Part shown: positions 1 to 8,212 of the stretch, one piece after another
Layout of the letters: every line of letters starts with the position of its first letter
How positions within the stretch are numbered: position 1 is the stretch's first letter
NCBI RefSeq assembly: GCF_026967795.1
Contig: NZ_JAPVBH010000006.1
Coordinates: 248,001-312,000 of the forward strand
DNA from: Modestobacter sp. VKM Ac-2986
GTDB taxonomy: Bacteria > Actinomycetota > Actinomycetes > Mycobacteriales > Geodermatophilaceae
Reading direction: 5' to 3'
Length of the DNA stretch: 64,000 bases
Made by a program: the position numbers and the translations under genes
The notes under the pieces: generated by a model
What the model was told of the DNA's origin: nothing
What the model saw: the letters and a program-made list of their open reading frames with translations, nothing else
Databases searched by the model: none

Positions 1-1403
1 ACGTGGTAGCCCTGCACGAAGGCGGCGTTCGGCGAGCTGCCCGGGTTGTCCGCCAGGTGGCCGGTGACGGCCGAGGCGTAGAAGGTGTTCAGCAGCGCCA
101 GGCCGAGCGAGCCACCGACCTGCTGCGCGGTGTTGAGCACCGCCGAGGCGATGCCGGCGTCGTGCTCCTCGACACCCACCAGCGCGGTGCTGGACGTCGG
201 CACGAAGACCGCCGCCATGCCGACGCTGATCACGATCAGCGCGGGCAGCACCTCGGTGACGTAGGAGCTGGTCTCACCGATCCCGGTCAGCCACAGCATG
301 CCGGCCACGGCCATGGCCAGGCCGACGATCATCAGCGGCTTGGGGCCGATGCGGGGGAGCAGCTGGGAGACGATCCCGGCACCCACGATGATGCCGCCGC
401 TGAAGGGCAGGAACGCGAAGCCGGACTTCAGCGGCGAGTACCCGAGGGTCTGCTGGAAGTAGAAGGCCAGGAACAGGAAGATCGCGAAGATCCCGGCGCC
501 GACGAGCAGGAAGATCAGGTACGAGCCACCCCGGTTGCGGTCGAGGACCACGCGCAGCGGGAGCAGCGGGTGGCTGGCGCGACGCTCGTAGAGCACGAAC
601 GACACGAGCAGGACGACGGCGACGGCGAGCAGGGTCAGGGTGACCGGGTCGGTCCAGCCCACGCCCTCCTCGGCGGCCTTGCTGAAGCCGTAGACCAGGG
701 CGACGAGGCCCAGGGCGGAGAGCAGGACGCCGGGGACGTCGTAGCGACGGTCACCGGTGGCGCGGCTCTCCTTGACCAGCGAGACGGCGGCGATCATCGT
801 CGCGATCGCGATCGGCACGTTGACGCCCAGTGTCCAGCGCCAGGAGGCGTACTCGGTGAGGACACCGCCGAGGATCAGGCCGATGGCGGCGCCACCGCCG
901 GAGATGGCACCGAAGACACCGAAGGCCTTGGCGCGCTCCTTGGGGTCGGTGAAGGTGACGGCCAGCAGCGACAGCGCGGCCGGGGCGAGCAGTGCGGCGA
1001 AGGCGCCCTGCAGGCCGCGGGCGGCGAACAGCAGCTCCTGGTTGGGGGCGATGCCACCGAGCGCGGAGGCGAAGGCGAAGCCGGCCAGGCCGATGAGGAA
1101 GGCGCGCTTGCGGCCGATGAAGTCCGCGATGCGGCCGCCGAGCAGCAGCAGCCCGCCGAAGGCCAGCGTGTAGGCGGTGACGACCCACTGGGTGTTCGCC
1201 TGGGTGATGCCCAGGTCGGCGACGGCCTCGGGCAGTGCGATGTTCACGATGGAGGCGTCGAGCACGACCATGAGCTGGGCGATGGCGATGACCGCGAGGG
1301 CCAGCCAGCGCTTCGGGTCGGGTCCGTCGCCGGCCGGGTGGCCGGACGCCGGCGCCGTGGAGGCCGAGGCCCCCGACGACGAGGTGAGACTGTCTGAGGC
1401 CAT
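1..1403 (-). CDS. MFS drug efflux transporter, EmrB/QacA (DHA2) family, 3' end outside window
   Basis: Proton-driven multidrug exporter of the 14-helix DHA2 branch, acting in the cytoplasmic membrane. Read from ATG at 1401-1403, the frame stays open to the window edge (467 codons), so the C-terminus is missing. Family motifs are visible: VLDASIVNIALP in TM1, GGRIADFIGRKRAF (motif A) in the TM2-3 loop, and a glycine-rich motif C region (AISGGGAAIGLILGG) in TM5. The N-terminal 30 residues are Ser/Ala/Pro-rich and disordered. The gene lies 112 bp downstream of the tetR gene on the same strand, so the two probably form a regulator-pump operon controlled by the palindrome at 2188-2215. The substrate cannot be told from sequence. 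Confidence 0.93.
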   Translation of the reverse strand, partial: MASDSLTSSSGASASTAPASGHPAGDGPDPKRWLALAVIAIAQLMVVLDASIVNIALPEAVADLGITQANTQWVVTAYTLAFGGLLLLGGRIADFIGRKRAFLIGLAGFAFASALGGIAPNQELLFAARGLQGAFAALLAPAALSLLAVTFTDPKERAKAFGVFGAISGGGAAIGLILGGVLTEYASWRWTLGVNVPIAIATMIAAVSLVKESRATGDRRYDVPGVLLSALGLVALVYGFSKAAEEGVGWTDPVTLTLLAVAVVLLVSFVLYERRASHPLLPLRVVLDRNRGGSYLIFLLVGAGIFAIFLFLAFYFQQTLGYSPLKSGFAFLPFSGGIIVGAGIVSQLLPRIGPKPLMIVGLAMAVAGMLWLTGIGETSSYVTEVLPALIVISVGMAAVFVPTSSTALVGVEEHDAGIASAVLNTAQQVGGSLGLALLNTFYASAVTGHLADNPGSSPNAAFVQGYH

Positions 1404-1515
1404 GACGAGGCCGTCCTTCCTGCGCAGCGCGCAGTGGTGAGGGGTGGGACGAGCGGGGACGCACGACCGGCGGCGCTGCGCGGTCGGGCGGGGTGTGGGG
1501 ACCTGACGGGCGGTG

Positions 1516-2163
1516 TCAGGCGGTGGAGGGGCTGTGCTCCGGGGCGGCGAGACCGGCGCCGACCCGGTGCAGGCAGGTGCGGACGGAGTCCAGGAGCACG
1601 TCGAGGGGGTCGGCGGGGTCCCAGACCTCGAGCGCGGTGATGTAGCCGGCCATGGACGCGTTGAGCAGGAGGCTGGTCAGCAGCCGGTCGCCGTCGGGGG
1701 TGCGGCGGCTGATCCAGCGGTACAGGTCGGGGGCGAAGGTGTCGCAGGTGGCCCGGGCGGACTGGGTCAGCCCGGGGTGCTGCTGCAGCACCCGCTTCTG
1801 GACGGGCAGCCACTCCGCGAGCACGGTGGCCATGTCGACGTAGAGGTCGGTCAGCGCCGGCCACAGCGGTCGGTCGTCGGTGTCGGTGGCCACGCGCTCG
1901 CGCCACTCGGCCAGCGCCTGGGGGTCCAGGTCGAAGGCGACGGCTTCCTTGGTGGGGAAGTAGCTGAAGAACGTCGTCCGGGAGACACCGGCCTCGGCGG
2001 CGATGTCCTCCACGCTCACCGCGTCGAACCCGCGCTCGCTGATCAGGCGCAGCGCGGTCGAGCGGATGGTGCGCCAGGCCTCGAGCTTCTTGCGCTCGCG
2101 CAGGCCCATCACGGCGGAGATGGAGCAGCGCGGGGTGCCCGCGGTGTGCCCTGTCCTCGCCAT
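1516..2163 (-). CDS. TetR family transcriptional regulator
   Basis: DNA-binding repressor that probably controls itself and the downstream MFS pump. The TetR_N helix-turn-helix is clear around residues 50-70 (VEDIAAEAGVSRTTFFSYF), followed by a divergent ligand domain; 215 aa is a normal length. Two starts are possible: ATG at 2163, or ATG at 2109 (beginning MGLRERKK, 197 aa), which matches the usual family N-terminus better. The 2163 start is chosen because a -10 box (TAGCTT, complement of 2171-2176) lies 7 nt upstream and no Shine-Dalgarno is present, which fits a leaderless mRNA. The -35 hexamer overlaps the 28-bp palindrome, supporting autoregulation. Confidence 0.9.
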   Translation of the reverse strand: MARTGHTAGTPRCSISAVMGLRERKKLEAWRTIRSTALRLISERGFDAVSVEDIAAEAGVSRTTFFSYFPTKEAVAFDLDPQALAEWRERVATDTDDRPLWPALTDLYVDMATVLAEWLPVQKRVLQQHPGLTQSARATCDTFAPDLYRWISRRTPDGDRLLTSLLLNASMAGYITALEVWDPADPLDVLLDSVRTCLHRVGAGLAAPEHSPSTA

Positions 2164-2200
2164 GAGGGAGAAGCTAGCCCAAAACCTGAACGCAGTACAA
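2161..2200 (-). promoter_or_regulatory. Leaderless promoter of tetR
   Basis: On the minus strand the -35 TTGTAC (complement of 2195-2200) is followed by an 18-bp spacer and -10 TAGCTT (complement of 2171-2176). The ATG at 2161-2163 starts 8 nt after the -10. No Shine-Dalgarno is visible, so transcription is predicted to start at or next to the start codon. Confidence 0.5.
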
Positions 2201-2215
2201 GTTCTTACTGCGTTC
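2188..2215. promoter_or_regulatory. Palindromic operator, probable TetR site
   Basis: Perfect 10-bp arms, GAACGCAGTA (2188-2197) and TACTGCGTTC (2206-2215), flank an 8-bp spacer. The site covers the -35 box of the tetR promoter and lies 148 bp upstream of the SLC13 start on the other strand. This is the geometry expected of an autoregulatory TetR operator; binding by this particular TetR is inferred. Confidence 0.7.
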
Positions 2216-2325
2216 GCCTTTCGGTGTTCACCTGATCGACGGACGGCCCGGGCCGGTGGCCCCTCCGGTGGCGCCGCACGAAGAGGTTCCCCTCGAGGCG
2301 GACCTGCCCTAGGGTGCGCACTGGC

Positions 2326-2341
2326 TGTGGTCCACATCACA
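2326..2341 (+). promoter_or_regulatory. Candidate CRP/GlxR-type site upstream of the SLC13 gene
   Basis: TGTGG-TCCACA-TCACA matches the CRP/GlxR consensus TGTGA-N6-TCACA at 9 of 10 conserved positions. It sits 22 bp before the ATG at 2364 and downstream of a possible -10 (TAGGGT, 2310-2315), so it would act as a roadblock or repressor site. The functional assignment is inference. Confidence 0.35.
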
Positions 2342-2363
2342 CGACGAGCCACTCGGAGGCCGG

Positions 2364-3980
2364 ATGACCGCGACCGAGCGCAACAGCCCACCGGCGGGCC
2401 GGCCGACCGACGTCGACGCCGCGTTCCTGGACAACGCCACCTACCGCAGCCTCGGGGAACAGACCCTGTCGCCGGCGGAGGAGCGCTTCGAGAAGGGACG
2501 CCGCACCGTCGGGCTCTTCCTGGCCCCGGCGGTCACGCTGGTCTTCGCCCTGCTGCCCCTGGACCTCGCCCGCGACCAGCACCTGCTGGCGGCCGTCCTG
2601 CTCGGGGTCATCGTCCTGTGGATCACCGAGCCGGTGCCCATCCCCATCGGTGGCCTCATCGGCATCGGCGCGATCGTCGTCCTCGGCGTGGTGCCGGCCA
2701 ACGACGCGCTCGCACCGTTCGGGTCGACGACGGTCTTCACCTTCATCGGGGCGTTCATCCTCGCCCAGGCGATGCTCAAGCACGGGCTCGCCCGGCGGTT
2801 CGCGATGTTCGTGCTGTCGATGCGCTGGGTCGGGGCGTCCACCTACCGGGTCGTGATCGCCTTCGGTGCGATCACCGCGCTGCTGTCGGCGTTCGTGTCC
2901 AACACCGCGACGGTGGCCATGCTGCTGCCCACCGCGATCGGCATCCTGTCGGTGATCGCCAAGCTCCTGCAGAGCAAGGGCCTGGTGGAGTCGGACTTCG
3001 ACCCGCTGCGGCTGCGGATCGGCGTTGCGCTGATGCTGATGCTCGCCTACGGCGCCAGCGTCGGCGGCCTGCTCACCCCGGTCGGCACGCCGCCGAACCT
3101 GATCGGGCGCGGGCTGATCGAGGAGGCGACCGGGGAGCGGATCAGCTTCCTGGACTGGATGTTGATGGCGGCACCGATCTGCCTGCTGATGTTCGTGGCG
3201 CTGGCCTTCGTGCTGCTGGTGCTCAACAAGCCGGAGATCCGGCGGATCGAGGGGGTCAGCGAGTACGTGCGCGCGGAGCGCGCCGAGCTGGGCCGGTTCT
3301 CCGTGGCCGAGCGGAACACCCTCATCGCCTTCGGCGTCACGGTCTTCTGCTGGGTCTTCCCCGGCATCATCGCGCTCACCGCGGGCACCGAGTCCAGCCT
3401 GTACGAGACCGTCAGCGGCCGGCTCAACGAGGGCATCGTGGCCGTGCTCGGCGCCTCGCTGCTGTTCGTGCTGCCCACCGACTGGGGCAAGCGGGAGTTC
3501 ACCCTGGCCTGGAGCGACGCCGCGCGGATCGACTGGGGCACGGTGCTGCTGTTCGGCACCGGGATCATCTTCGGGTCGCTGCTCGCCGACACCGGCCTGG
3601 CGCTCACCATCGGCGAGGGTTCGGCCGACCTGCTCGGGCTCACGAACACCTTCGCGATCACGGTCTTCGCGGTGCTGCTGGCGATCGTCATCTCCGAGAC
3701 CACCAGCAACACCGCGTCCGCGGCCGTCGTCGTGCCGATCGTCATCCCGGTGGCCGTGGCAGCCGGGATCGACCCGTTCGTGCCGGCGCTGGCCGCCACC
3801 TTCGCCGCGTCCTTCGGCTTCATGCTGCCGGTCTCCACGCCGCAGAACGCGATCGTCTACGGGTCGGGGATCGTGCCGATCACCAAGATGATCCGCAGTG
3901 GTGCCTCGTTCGACGTGCTGGGCGCGCTGCTCATCGTGATCGTGCTGCCGGGGATGATCAGCCTGGTCCTGGGTGGGTGA
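2364..3980 (+). CDS. SLC13/DASS family anion:sodium symporter
   Basis: Inner-membrane symporter of the divalent anion:Na+ family (di- or tricarboxylates, sulfate). Both inverted-repeat signature motifs are present: SNTATVAMLLP (about residue 179) and SNTASAAVVVPIV (about residue 448). The TPVGTPPNLIGRG and PVSTPQNAI loops that belong to the sodium and substrate sites are also visible. A 45-residue hydrophilic N-terminus precedes the first helix; 538 aa is slightly long for the family. The ATG is preceded by GGAGG about 6 nt upstream. It is transcribed divergently from tetR. The carboxylate-versus-sulfate preference cannot be decided here, though a CRP-like site upstream favours a carbon source. 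Confidence 0.92.
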   Translation: MTATERNSPPAGRPTDVDAAFLDNATYRSLGEQTLSPAEERFEKGRRTVGLFLAPAVTLVFALLPLDLARDQHLLAAVLLGVIVLWITEPVPIPIGGLIGIGAIVVLGVVPANDALAPFGSTTVFTFIGAFILAQAMLKHGLARRFAMFVLSMRWVGASTYRVVIAFGAITALLSAFVSNTATVAMLLPTAIGILSVIAKLLQSKGLVESDFDPLRLRIGVALMLMLAYGASVGGLLTPVGTPPNLIGRGLIEEATGERISFLDWMLMAAPICLLMFVALAFVLLVLNKPEIRRIEGVSEYVRAERAELGRFSVAERNTLIAFGVTVFCWVFPGIIALTAGTESSLYETVSGRLNEGIVAVLGASLLFVLPTDWGKREFTLAWSDAARIDWGTVLLFGTGIIFGSLLADTGLALTIGEGSADLLGLTNTFAITVFAVLLAIVISETTSNTASAAVVVPIVIPVAVAAGIDPFVPALAATFAASFGFMLPVSTPQNAIVYGSGIVPITKMIRSGASFDVLGALLIVIVLPGMISLVLGG

Positions 3981-4405
3981 CCGGGACCCCGTAGGCCGCA
4001 TCCGGGGTCGACCGCCGTCGTCCCCGGTGGCGGGGTCGACGGCGCCGGCTCCGCTCGCCCAGGGGTCGACGCGGTCGCCCCGTGCCCCCTCGACCCGGGC
4101 GGGAGACGGTCACCGCGGTCATGGGGCCTAATCTGCGGGCCGACGGGCCACCGGGTGTTCACCACCCGGCCGGGCGGCTGGGGTGCGGGGCAGCCGTCCG
4201 GGGTGTCACGATGGTCGACGGCCCGCGGACCGCCGCCGGCCGACGTGGAGACAGCAGGAGGTGACCGGGCAGGTGCGCACCGAACCCCCCAGTCACAGTC
4301 CCGGGGTCCCTGCCCGCTGACGCACCCGGTCGACGTCCGACCCGGGACGGCGCGCCGTGGGGACCGACCCGGCGTCCCCACCCCCGCGTCCTCCCGGAGT
4401 GCCCC
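3981..4405. other. Intergenic region before corA with two stem-loops
   Basis: No gene is supported in these 425 bp. Two perfect inverted repeats stand out on the corA side. CGGGCAGG (4266-4273) pairs with CCTGCCCG (4309-4316), enclosing an inner ACCCC/GGGGT stem. GTGGGGAC (4357-4364) pairs with GTCCCCAC (4374-4381), ending 24 nt before the corA start. A structured 5' leader for a magnesium channel is plausible, but the conserved core of the known M-box was not found. Confidence 0.4.
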
Positions 4406-5560
4406 GTGACCGAACGCCGTCCTGCGCGCATCGCCCCGCGCGCCGCCCTGTCCACCCTGACCCGCCGGCCCCGCCCGGTGGTCGAGGTCCCGCGCCAGCC
4501 GGAGAGCCCGGTGGTGCAGGCCCCGGCCACGCTGCAGTCGCGGATGGTCGACAACGGCGTCTACGCGGGCGGCCGCCGGATCGCCACGCCGTCCTCGGCG
4601 GCGGAGAGCCACGACTGGCTGACCGACGGGTTCGACGACCGGATGGTCTGGCTGGGGCTCTACCGCCCGGAGCCGGCCCAGCTCGGTGAGCTCGCCGAGC
4701 AGTACGGGCTGCCCGACCTGGCCGTCGAGGACGCCATCCAGGCCCACCAGCGGCCGAAGTTCGAGCGCTACGGCGACACGCTCTTCGTCGTCCTCAAGGC
4801 CGCCCGGTACCTCGACGCGACCGAGGAGGTGGAGTTCGGCGAGCTGCACCTGTTCCTCGGCAAGGACTTCGCGATCACCGTGCGGCACAGCGAGTCCCCG
4901 GACCTCTCCCGGGTGCGCCGCCGGCTGGAGAGCTCACCGGACCTGCTGGCCCGGGGGAGCGAGGCGGTGCTCTACGCGATCCTGGACGCCGTCGTCGACG
5001 GCTACGTGCCGGTGGTCGCCGGGCTGGAGAACGACATCGACGAGATCGAGGTCCAGGTCTTCCGCGGTGACCCGCACGTGTCCCGGCGCACCTACGAGCT
5101 GTCGCAGGAGGTCGTGGACTTCCAGCGGGCCGTGCAGCCGCTGACCGGCATCCTCGCCGCCATCACCGCCGGCTTCGAGAAGTACGGCGTCGACGAAGAG
5201 CTGCGCAGCTACCTGCGCGACGTCGCCGACCACGTCACCGGCATCACCGAGCGGGTCGAGGGGTTCCGGTCGCAGCTGCGCGAGATCCTCACCGTCAACG
5301 CCACGCTGGTCGCCCAGCGGCAGAACGACGAGATCCGCGAGCTGACCCTCACCAGCATCGCCCAGGGCGAGGAGGTCAAGAAGATCTCCGCCTGGGCCGC
5401 CATCCTCTTCGCGCCGTCCCTGGTGGGTGGCGTGTACGGGATGAACTTCGAGCACATGCCCGAGCTCGACGAGTACTGGGGCTACCCGTTCGCCCTGACG
5501 CTGATGGTCATGGTGAGCGTGACGCTGTACGTCATCTTCAAGCGCCGCGACTGGATCTAG
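4406..5560 (+). CDS. corA: CorA family magnesium/cobalt channel
   Basis: Pentameric divalent cation channel for Mg2+ uptake (also Co2+ or Ni2+). The C-terminus carries the family signature GMN in VYGMNFEHMPEL between two closing helices, ending with the basic KRRDWI tail typical of CorA. The long N-terminal cytoplasmic domain (funnel) precedes them; 384 aa is normal with a 60-residue basic extension. Start GTG at 4406 follows GGAG 6 nt upstream. The gene ends 2 nt before a copy of the repeated stop-codon-linked hairpin (5562-5621), which probably terminates it ahead of ssrA. Confidence 0.95.
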   Translation: MTERRPARIAPRAALSTLTRRPRPVVEVPRQPESPVVQAPATLQSRMVDNGVYAGGRRIATPSSAAESHDWLTDGFDDRMVWLGLYRPEPAQLGELAEQYGLPDLAVEDAIQAHQRPKFERYGDTLFVVLKAARYLDATEEVEFGELHLFLGKDFAITVRHSESPDLSRVRRRLESSPDLLARGSEAVLYAILDAVVDGYVPVVAGLENDIDEIEVQVFRGDPHVSRRTYELSQEVVDFQRAVQPLTGILAAITAGFEKYGVDEELRSYLRDVADHVTGITERVEGFRSQLREILTVNATLVAQRQNDEIRELTLTSIAQGEEVKKISAWAAILFAPSLVGGVYGMNFEHMPELDEYWGYPFALTLMVMVSVTLYVIFKRRDWI

Positions 5561-5561
5561 A

Positions 5562-5621
5562 CGAAGGACCCCGTCGCCCCCCACCACTCGCAGGCTCGCG
5601 GCGGGCCCCTGCGACGGGGCC
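5562..5621 (+). repeat. Stop-codon-linked hairpin element, copy 1
   Basis: The element begins GAAGGACC 2 nt after the corA stop. Outer stem CCCCGTCGC pairs with GCGACGGGG. The loop side carries the invariant CCCCCCACC, followed by CTCGC, a short inner hairpin and a C-rich CCCCTGC. Copies 2 (31398-31457) and 3 (39313-39371, minus strand) share the layout with compensated stem changes. It probably acts as a terminator or mRNA 3'-end structure, but the conservation of the unpaired parts exceeds what a plain terminator needs. Confidence 0.75.
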
Positions 5622-5634
5622 GGGAACAACCAGC

Positions 5635-5664
5635 TTGCAGGTGCCGTTAGTCTCGACGCATAAC
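5635..5664 (+). promoter_or_regulatory. ssrA promoter
   Basis: -35 TTGCAG (5635-5640), an 18-bp spacer and -10 CATAAC (5659-5664) place transcription initiation at 5671, exactly at the predicted 5' end of the mature tmRNA. Confidence 0.5.
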
Positions 5665-5670
5665 TGCACA

Positions 5671-6043
5671 GGGGGTGATTGGTCTCGACTTCGGTCGTGA
5701 GGCCAGGGGAAGCGAGCCGAGGAAGGCAACGATGAGCTCGTTAACCATGCGTTGCACAACACACAAGCGCCGACTCCAGTCAGCGCGACTTCGCTCTCGC
5801 TGCCTAACAGCAGCTAGGCGAGTCTGTCAGCCCGGGTTCGCCATCGACCCGGTTCCTGGCATCAGCTAGATGGCTCACCTCACGCACCGGTCGCGGGCGC
5901 GTGGGGAAAACCAAACAGCGACTGGGCCCGTCACACCGACCTGTTCGTGGGATCGGTGGGGTCGAGTAGAGACACAGCGGACTGCGCTCGGAGAAGCCCT
6001 GGCGTTGCGTCGGAGGACGCGGGTTCGATTCCCGCCACCTCCA
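5671..6043 (+). ncRNA. ssrA: Transfer-messenger RNA (tmRNA)
   Basis: Rescues stalled ribosomes by adding a degradation tag. The 5' end GGGGGUG pairs with CACCUCC near the 3' end to form the acceptor stem, followed by discriminator A at 6043; CCA is not fully encoded. The T arm is standard (GGGTTCGATTCCC, 6021-6033). The tag reading frame runs 5769-5807 and encodes ADSSQRDFALAA then TAA, close to the mycobacterial tag ADSHQRDYALAA. Length, about 373 nt, is normal for Actinobacteria. smpB is not adjacent. The upstream promoter and the downstream 17-bp terminator bracket the gene. Confidence 0.95.
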
Positions 6044-6094
6044 CATCGGTGTCCCGCGAGAGCGGGGATCCGGCGTGACGGCACCCCGCACCAC

Positions 6095-6130
6095 CACGAA
6101 GGGCCCGGTCTGGAGACCGGGCCCTTCGTG
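6095..6130. terminator. Bidirectional terminator between ssrA and the DUF808 gene
   Basis: A 17-bp perfect stem (arms 6095-6111 and 6114-6130, core GAAGGGCCCGG) lies between the 3' end of tmRNA and the stop of the convergent minus-strand gene. No U-tract follows, as is common in high-GC actinobacteria. Confidence 0.8.
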
Positions 6131-6133
6131 CGT

Positions 6134-7075
6134 TCAGTGCGCGGCGGACTTCTTGTGCCGGTGCACCGTCAGGGTCATGACGACCACGATCAGCGCGCCG
6201 ACGACCAGGCCGATCAGGGCGCTGGCCAGGGTGTTCACCAGCCAGCCGGCGACACCGCCGACGGCGCCGAGGGCGTCGTGCGCGCCCTCCTCGAGGTGGT
6301 GCACCAGCTCGTAGGGGCCGTGCCAGCCGAGCTCGTCGGCGCCCACCAGCAGGATGTGCCCACCGACCCAGAGCATCGCGGCGGTGCCCACGACCGTGAG
6401 CACGGCGAGCAGCTTGGGCATCGCGCTCACCAGGCCGCGACCGAACCGGGCCACCGCCCCACTGCGCCGCTGGGCCAGCGCCAGACCCATGTCGTCCATC
6501 TTCACGATCAGGCCGACGAAGCCGTACACGACGACGGTGATCAGCACGGCGACCACGGCGAGGATGATCGCCCGGGCGACGAAGGCCTGGTCGATGACCT
6601 CGTTGAGCGAGATCACCATGATCTCCGCCGACAGGATGAAGTCGGTGCGGACGGCACCGGAGACGATGGCGTCCTCGTCCTTGGGCTCCCCGTCGTCCGC
6701 GCCGTGCCCGGCCGAGTGGCCGCTGATCCGGCCCCACACCTTCTCCGCGCCCTCGTAGGCCAGGTAGCACCCGCCGAGCATGAGGATCGGGGTGAGCAGG
6801 AAGTCGGCGAACTGGCTGAGCAGCAGCACCGCCGGCAGCAGGATCAGCAGCTTGTTGCGCAGCGACCCGATCGCGATGCGCCGGATGATCGGCAGCTCGC
6901 GCTTCGCGGCCAGGCCGCGCACGTACTGCGGGGTGACCGCGGCGTCGTCGACGACGACACCGGCGGCCTTGACGCTGGCCCGGCCTGCTGCCACGCCGAT
7001 GTCGTCGACGGAGGCGGCTGCGATGCGGGCCAGCGCGGCCACGTCGTCGAGCAGGGCCACGAGTCCACCAGCCAC
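6134..7075 (-). CDS. DUF808 (YedI-like) inner membrane protein
   Basis: Multi-pass membrane protein of the DUF808/YedI family, whose function is not established. The family's N-terminal pattern is clear: MAGGLVALLDDVAALARIA, followed by a soluble stretch with DDAAVTPQYV and then about six hydrophobic helices; the C-terminus ends in a short basic HRHKKSAAH tail. Length 313 aa is typical. Start is GTG at 7073-7075, preceded by GGAGG. It stands alone, convergent with tmRNA and separated from the MetE-like gene by 102 bp. Confidence 0.85.
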   Translation of the reverse strand: MAGGLVALLDDVAALARIAAASVDDIGVAAGRASVKAAGVVVDDAAVTPQYVRGLAAKRELPIIRRIAIGSLRNKLLILLPAVLLLSQFADFLLTPILMLGGCYLAYEGAEKVWGRISGHSAGHGADDGEPKDEDAIVSGAVRTDFILSAEIMVISLNEVIDQAFVARAIILAVVAVLITVVVYGFVGLIVKMDDMGLALAQRRSGAVARFGRGLVSAMPKLLAVLTVVGTAAMLWVGGHILLVGADELGWHGPYELVHHLEEGAHDALGAVGGVAGWLVNTLASALIGLVVGALIVVVMTLTVHRHKKSAAH

Positions 7076-7177
7076 GGGAGGGCCTCCGATCGGTCGGTAG
7101 TCAGAACCGGTCGATCTTCGCCTGTCCGGCCGATCCCCGCTGGGAGGTTGCCCTGTGCACCTTGATCGGCGAGCCGG

Positions 7178-8212
7178 TCAGAGCTCGCCGCGCAGCACCA
7201 CCGCAGCCTCGGCGAGCGCGCGCATCTTGCCCGCCGCGGACGCCCGGGACAGGTACTTCAGACCGCAGTCGCTGGACAGCACCAGCGTGTCGACGTCGAC
7301 GTGGTCCAGTGCCCGCCGCACCCGGTCGGCGATCACCTCCGGCGTCTCGACCTCCTCGGTCGACAGGTCCAGGACGCCGAGCGCGACGCCCTTCCCGCGC
7401 AGCGGCCGCAGGGTGGCCGGGTCCAGGTGCGACTGCGCCGTCTCCACCGAGACCGCCGCGGCCGGCACCTCGGCCAGCTCAGGCAGGACCGAGTAGCCCT
7501 CAGGCCGGTCGGCGACCATCGCCGCGTAGCCGAAGCAGACGTGCACGTGCACCGGGCCGGGGGCACCGGCCAGCGCGGCGGTGAGCACCTCGACGCCGTA
7601 GCGCCGCGCCACCTCGGGCCGGGCCTGCAGCCACGGCTCGTCCAGCTGCACGATGTCGGCGCCGGCGGCGAACAGGTCGGCGATCTCCGCGCGCACCACC
7701 TCGGCGTAGGCCAGCGCCAGCGCCCGGTCGTCGCCGTAGTGGTCGTCCTGGGCCTGCTGGGCCATCGTGAACGGACCCGGGACGGTCATCTTCACCGCGC
7801 GGTCGGTCGCGGCCCGGAGGAACCGCACGTCCTGGACCTGCACCGGCGCGGGCCGCCGGATCTCCCCGACGACGCGGGGGGCCGGGATGTCGATGCCCGA
7901 CCGGTTGCGCACGCTCCCCGGGTGGTCGAGGTCCAGGCCCTCCAGCGCGGTGGCGAAGTGGTTGGAGTAGGACTCCCTCCGGATCTCGCCGTCGCCGATG
8001 ATGTCCAGCCCGGCCACCTCCTGCGCCCGGACGGTGGCCAGCGTGGCGTCGTCCTGCGCCTCCTGCAGCAGCTCCGGCGGCACCCGCCACAGCTCCCGGG
8101 CCCGGACCCGCGGCGGGAACTGGTGGCCCAGCCGCTCACGGTCGATCAGCCAGTCGGGCTGGGGCAGGCTGCCGACGACCGTGGTGGGCAGCGGCGGGAG
8201 TGGGCGGGGCAT
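7178..8212 (-). CDS. Cobalamin-independent methionine synthase-like (MetE C-terminal domain) protein
   Basis: Single-domain homolog of the catalytic half of MetE, which transfers a methyl group to a zinc-bound thiol. The TIM-barrel hallmarks are present: TVVGSLPQPDWL at the N-terminus, GDGEIRRESY, LDEPWLQ, and the zinc ligands in HVHVCFGY (His, Cys) and SSDCGLKYL (Cys). At 344 aa it lacks the N-terminal folate-handling domain of full MetE (about 750 aa), as in core-MetE and other stand-alone paralogs, so the methyl donor is uncertain. ATG at 8210-8212 is chosen because the conserved sequence begins right after it. It is divergent from the sensor kinase gene. Confidence 0.85.
   Translation of the reverse strand: MPRPLPPLPTTVVGSLPQPDWLIDRERLGHQFPPRVRARELWRVPPELLQEAQDDATLATVRAQEVAGLDIIGDGEIRRESYSNHFATALEGLDLDHPGSVRNRSGIDIPAPRVVGEIRRPAPVQVQDVRFLRAATDRAVKMTVPGPFTMAQQAQDDHYGDDRALALAYAEVVRAEIADLFAAGADIVQLDEPWLQARPEVARRYGVEVLTAALAGAPGPVHVHVCFGYAAMVADRPEGYSVLPELAEVPAAAVSVETAQSHLDPATLRPLRGKGVALGVLDLSTEEVETPEVIADRVRRALDHVDVDTLVLSSDCGLKYLSRASAAGKMRALAEAAVVLRGEL

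Noticed and set aside
3..1397. Long open frame on the + strand opposite the MFS gene
   Set aside because: Its translation is Gly/Asp/Gln/Arg-rich low complexity with no domain, typical of antisense frames in GC-rich coding DNA. The minus-strand frame encodes a clear MFS protein. The same reasoning excludes many other long antisense frames, e.g. 23807-25444, 42100-43971 and 61734-63779.
4260..4405. M-box magnesium riboswitch before corA
   Set aside because: AGGAGGTGA at 4257-4265 recalls the start of the M-box, but the following conserved GGCUCCU segment and later core blocks are absent.
6134..8212. smpB next to ssrA
   Set aside because: Neither neighbour encodes an SmpB fold; the genes are DUF808 and a MetE-like protein. 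smpB must be elsewhere.
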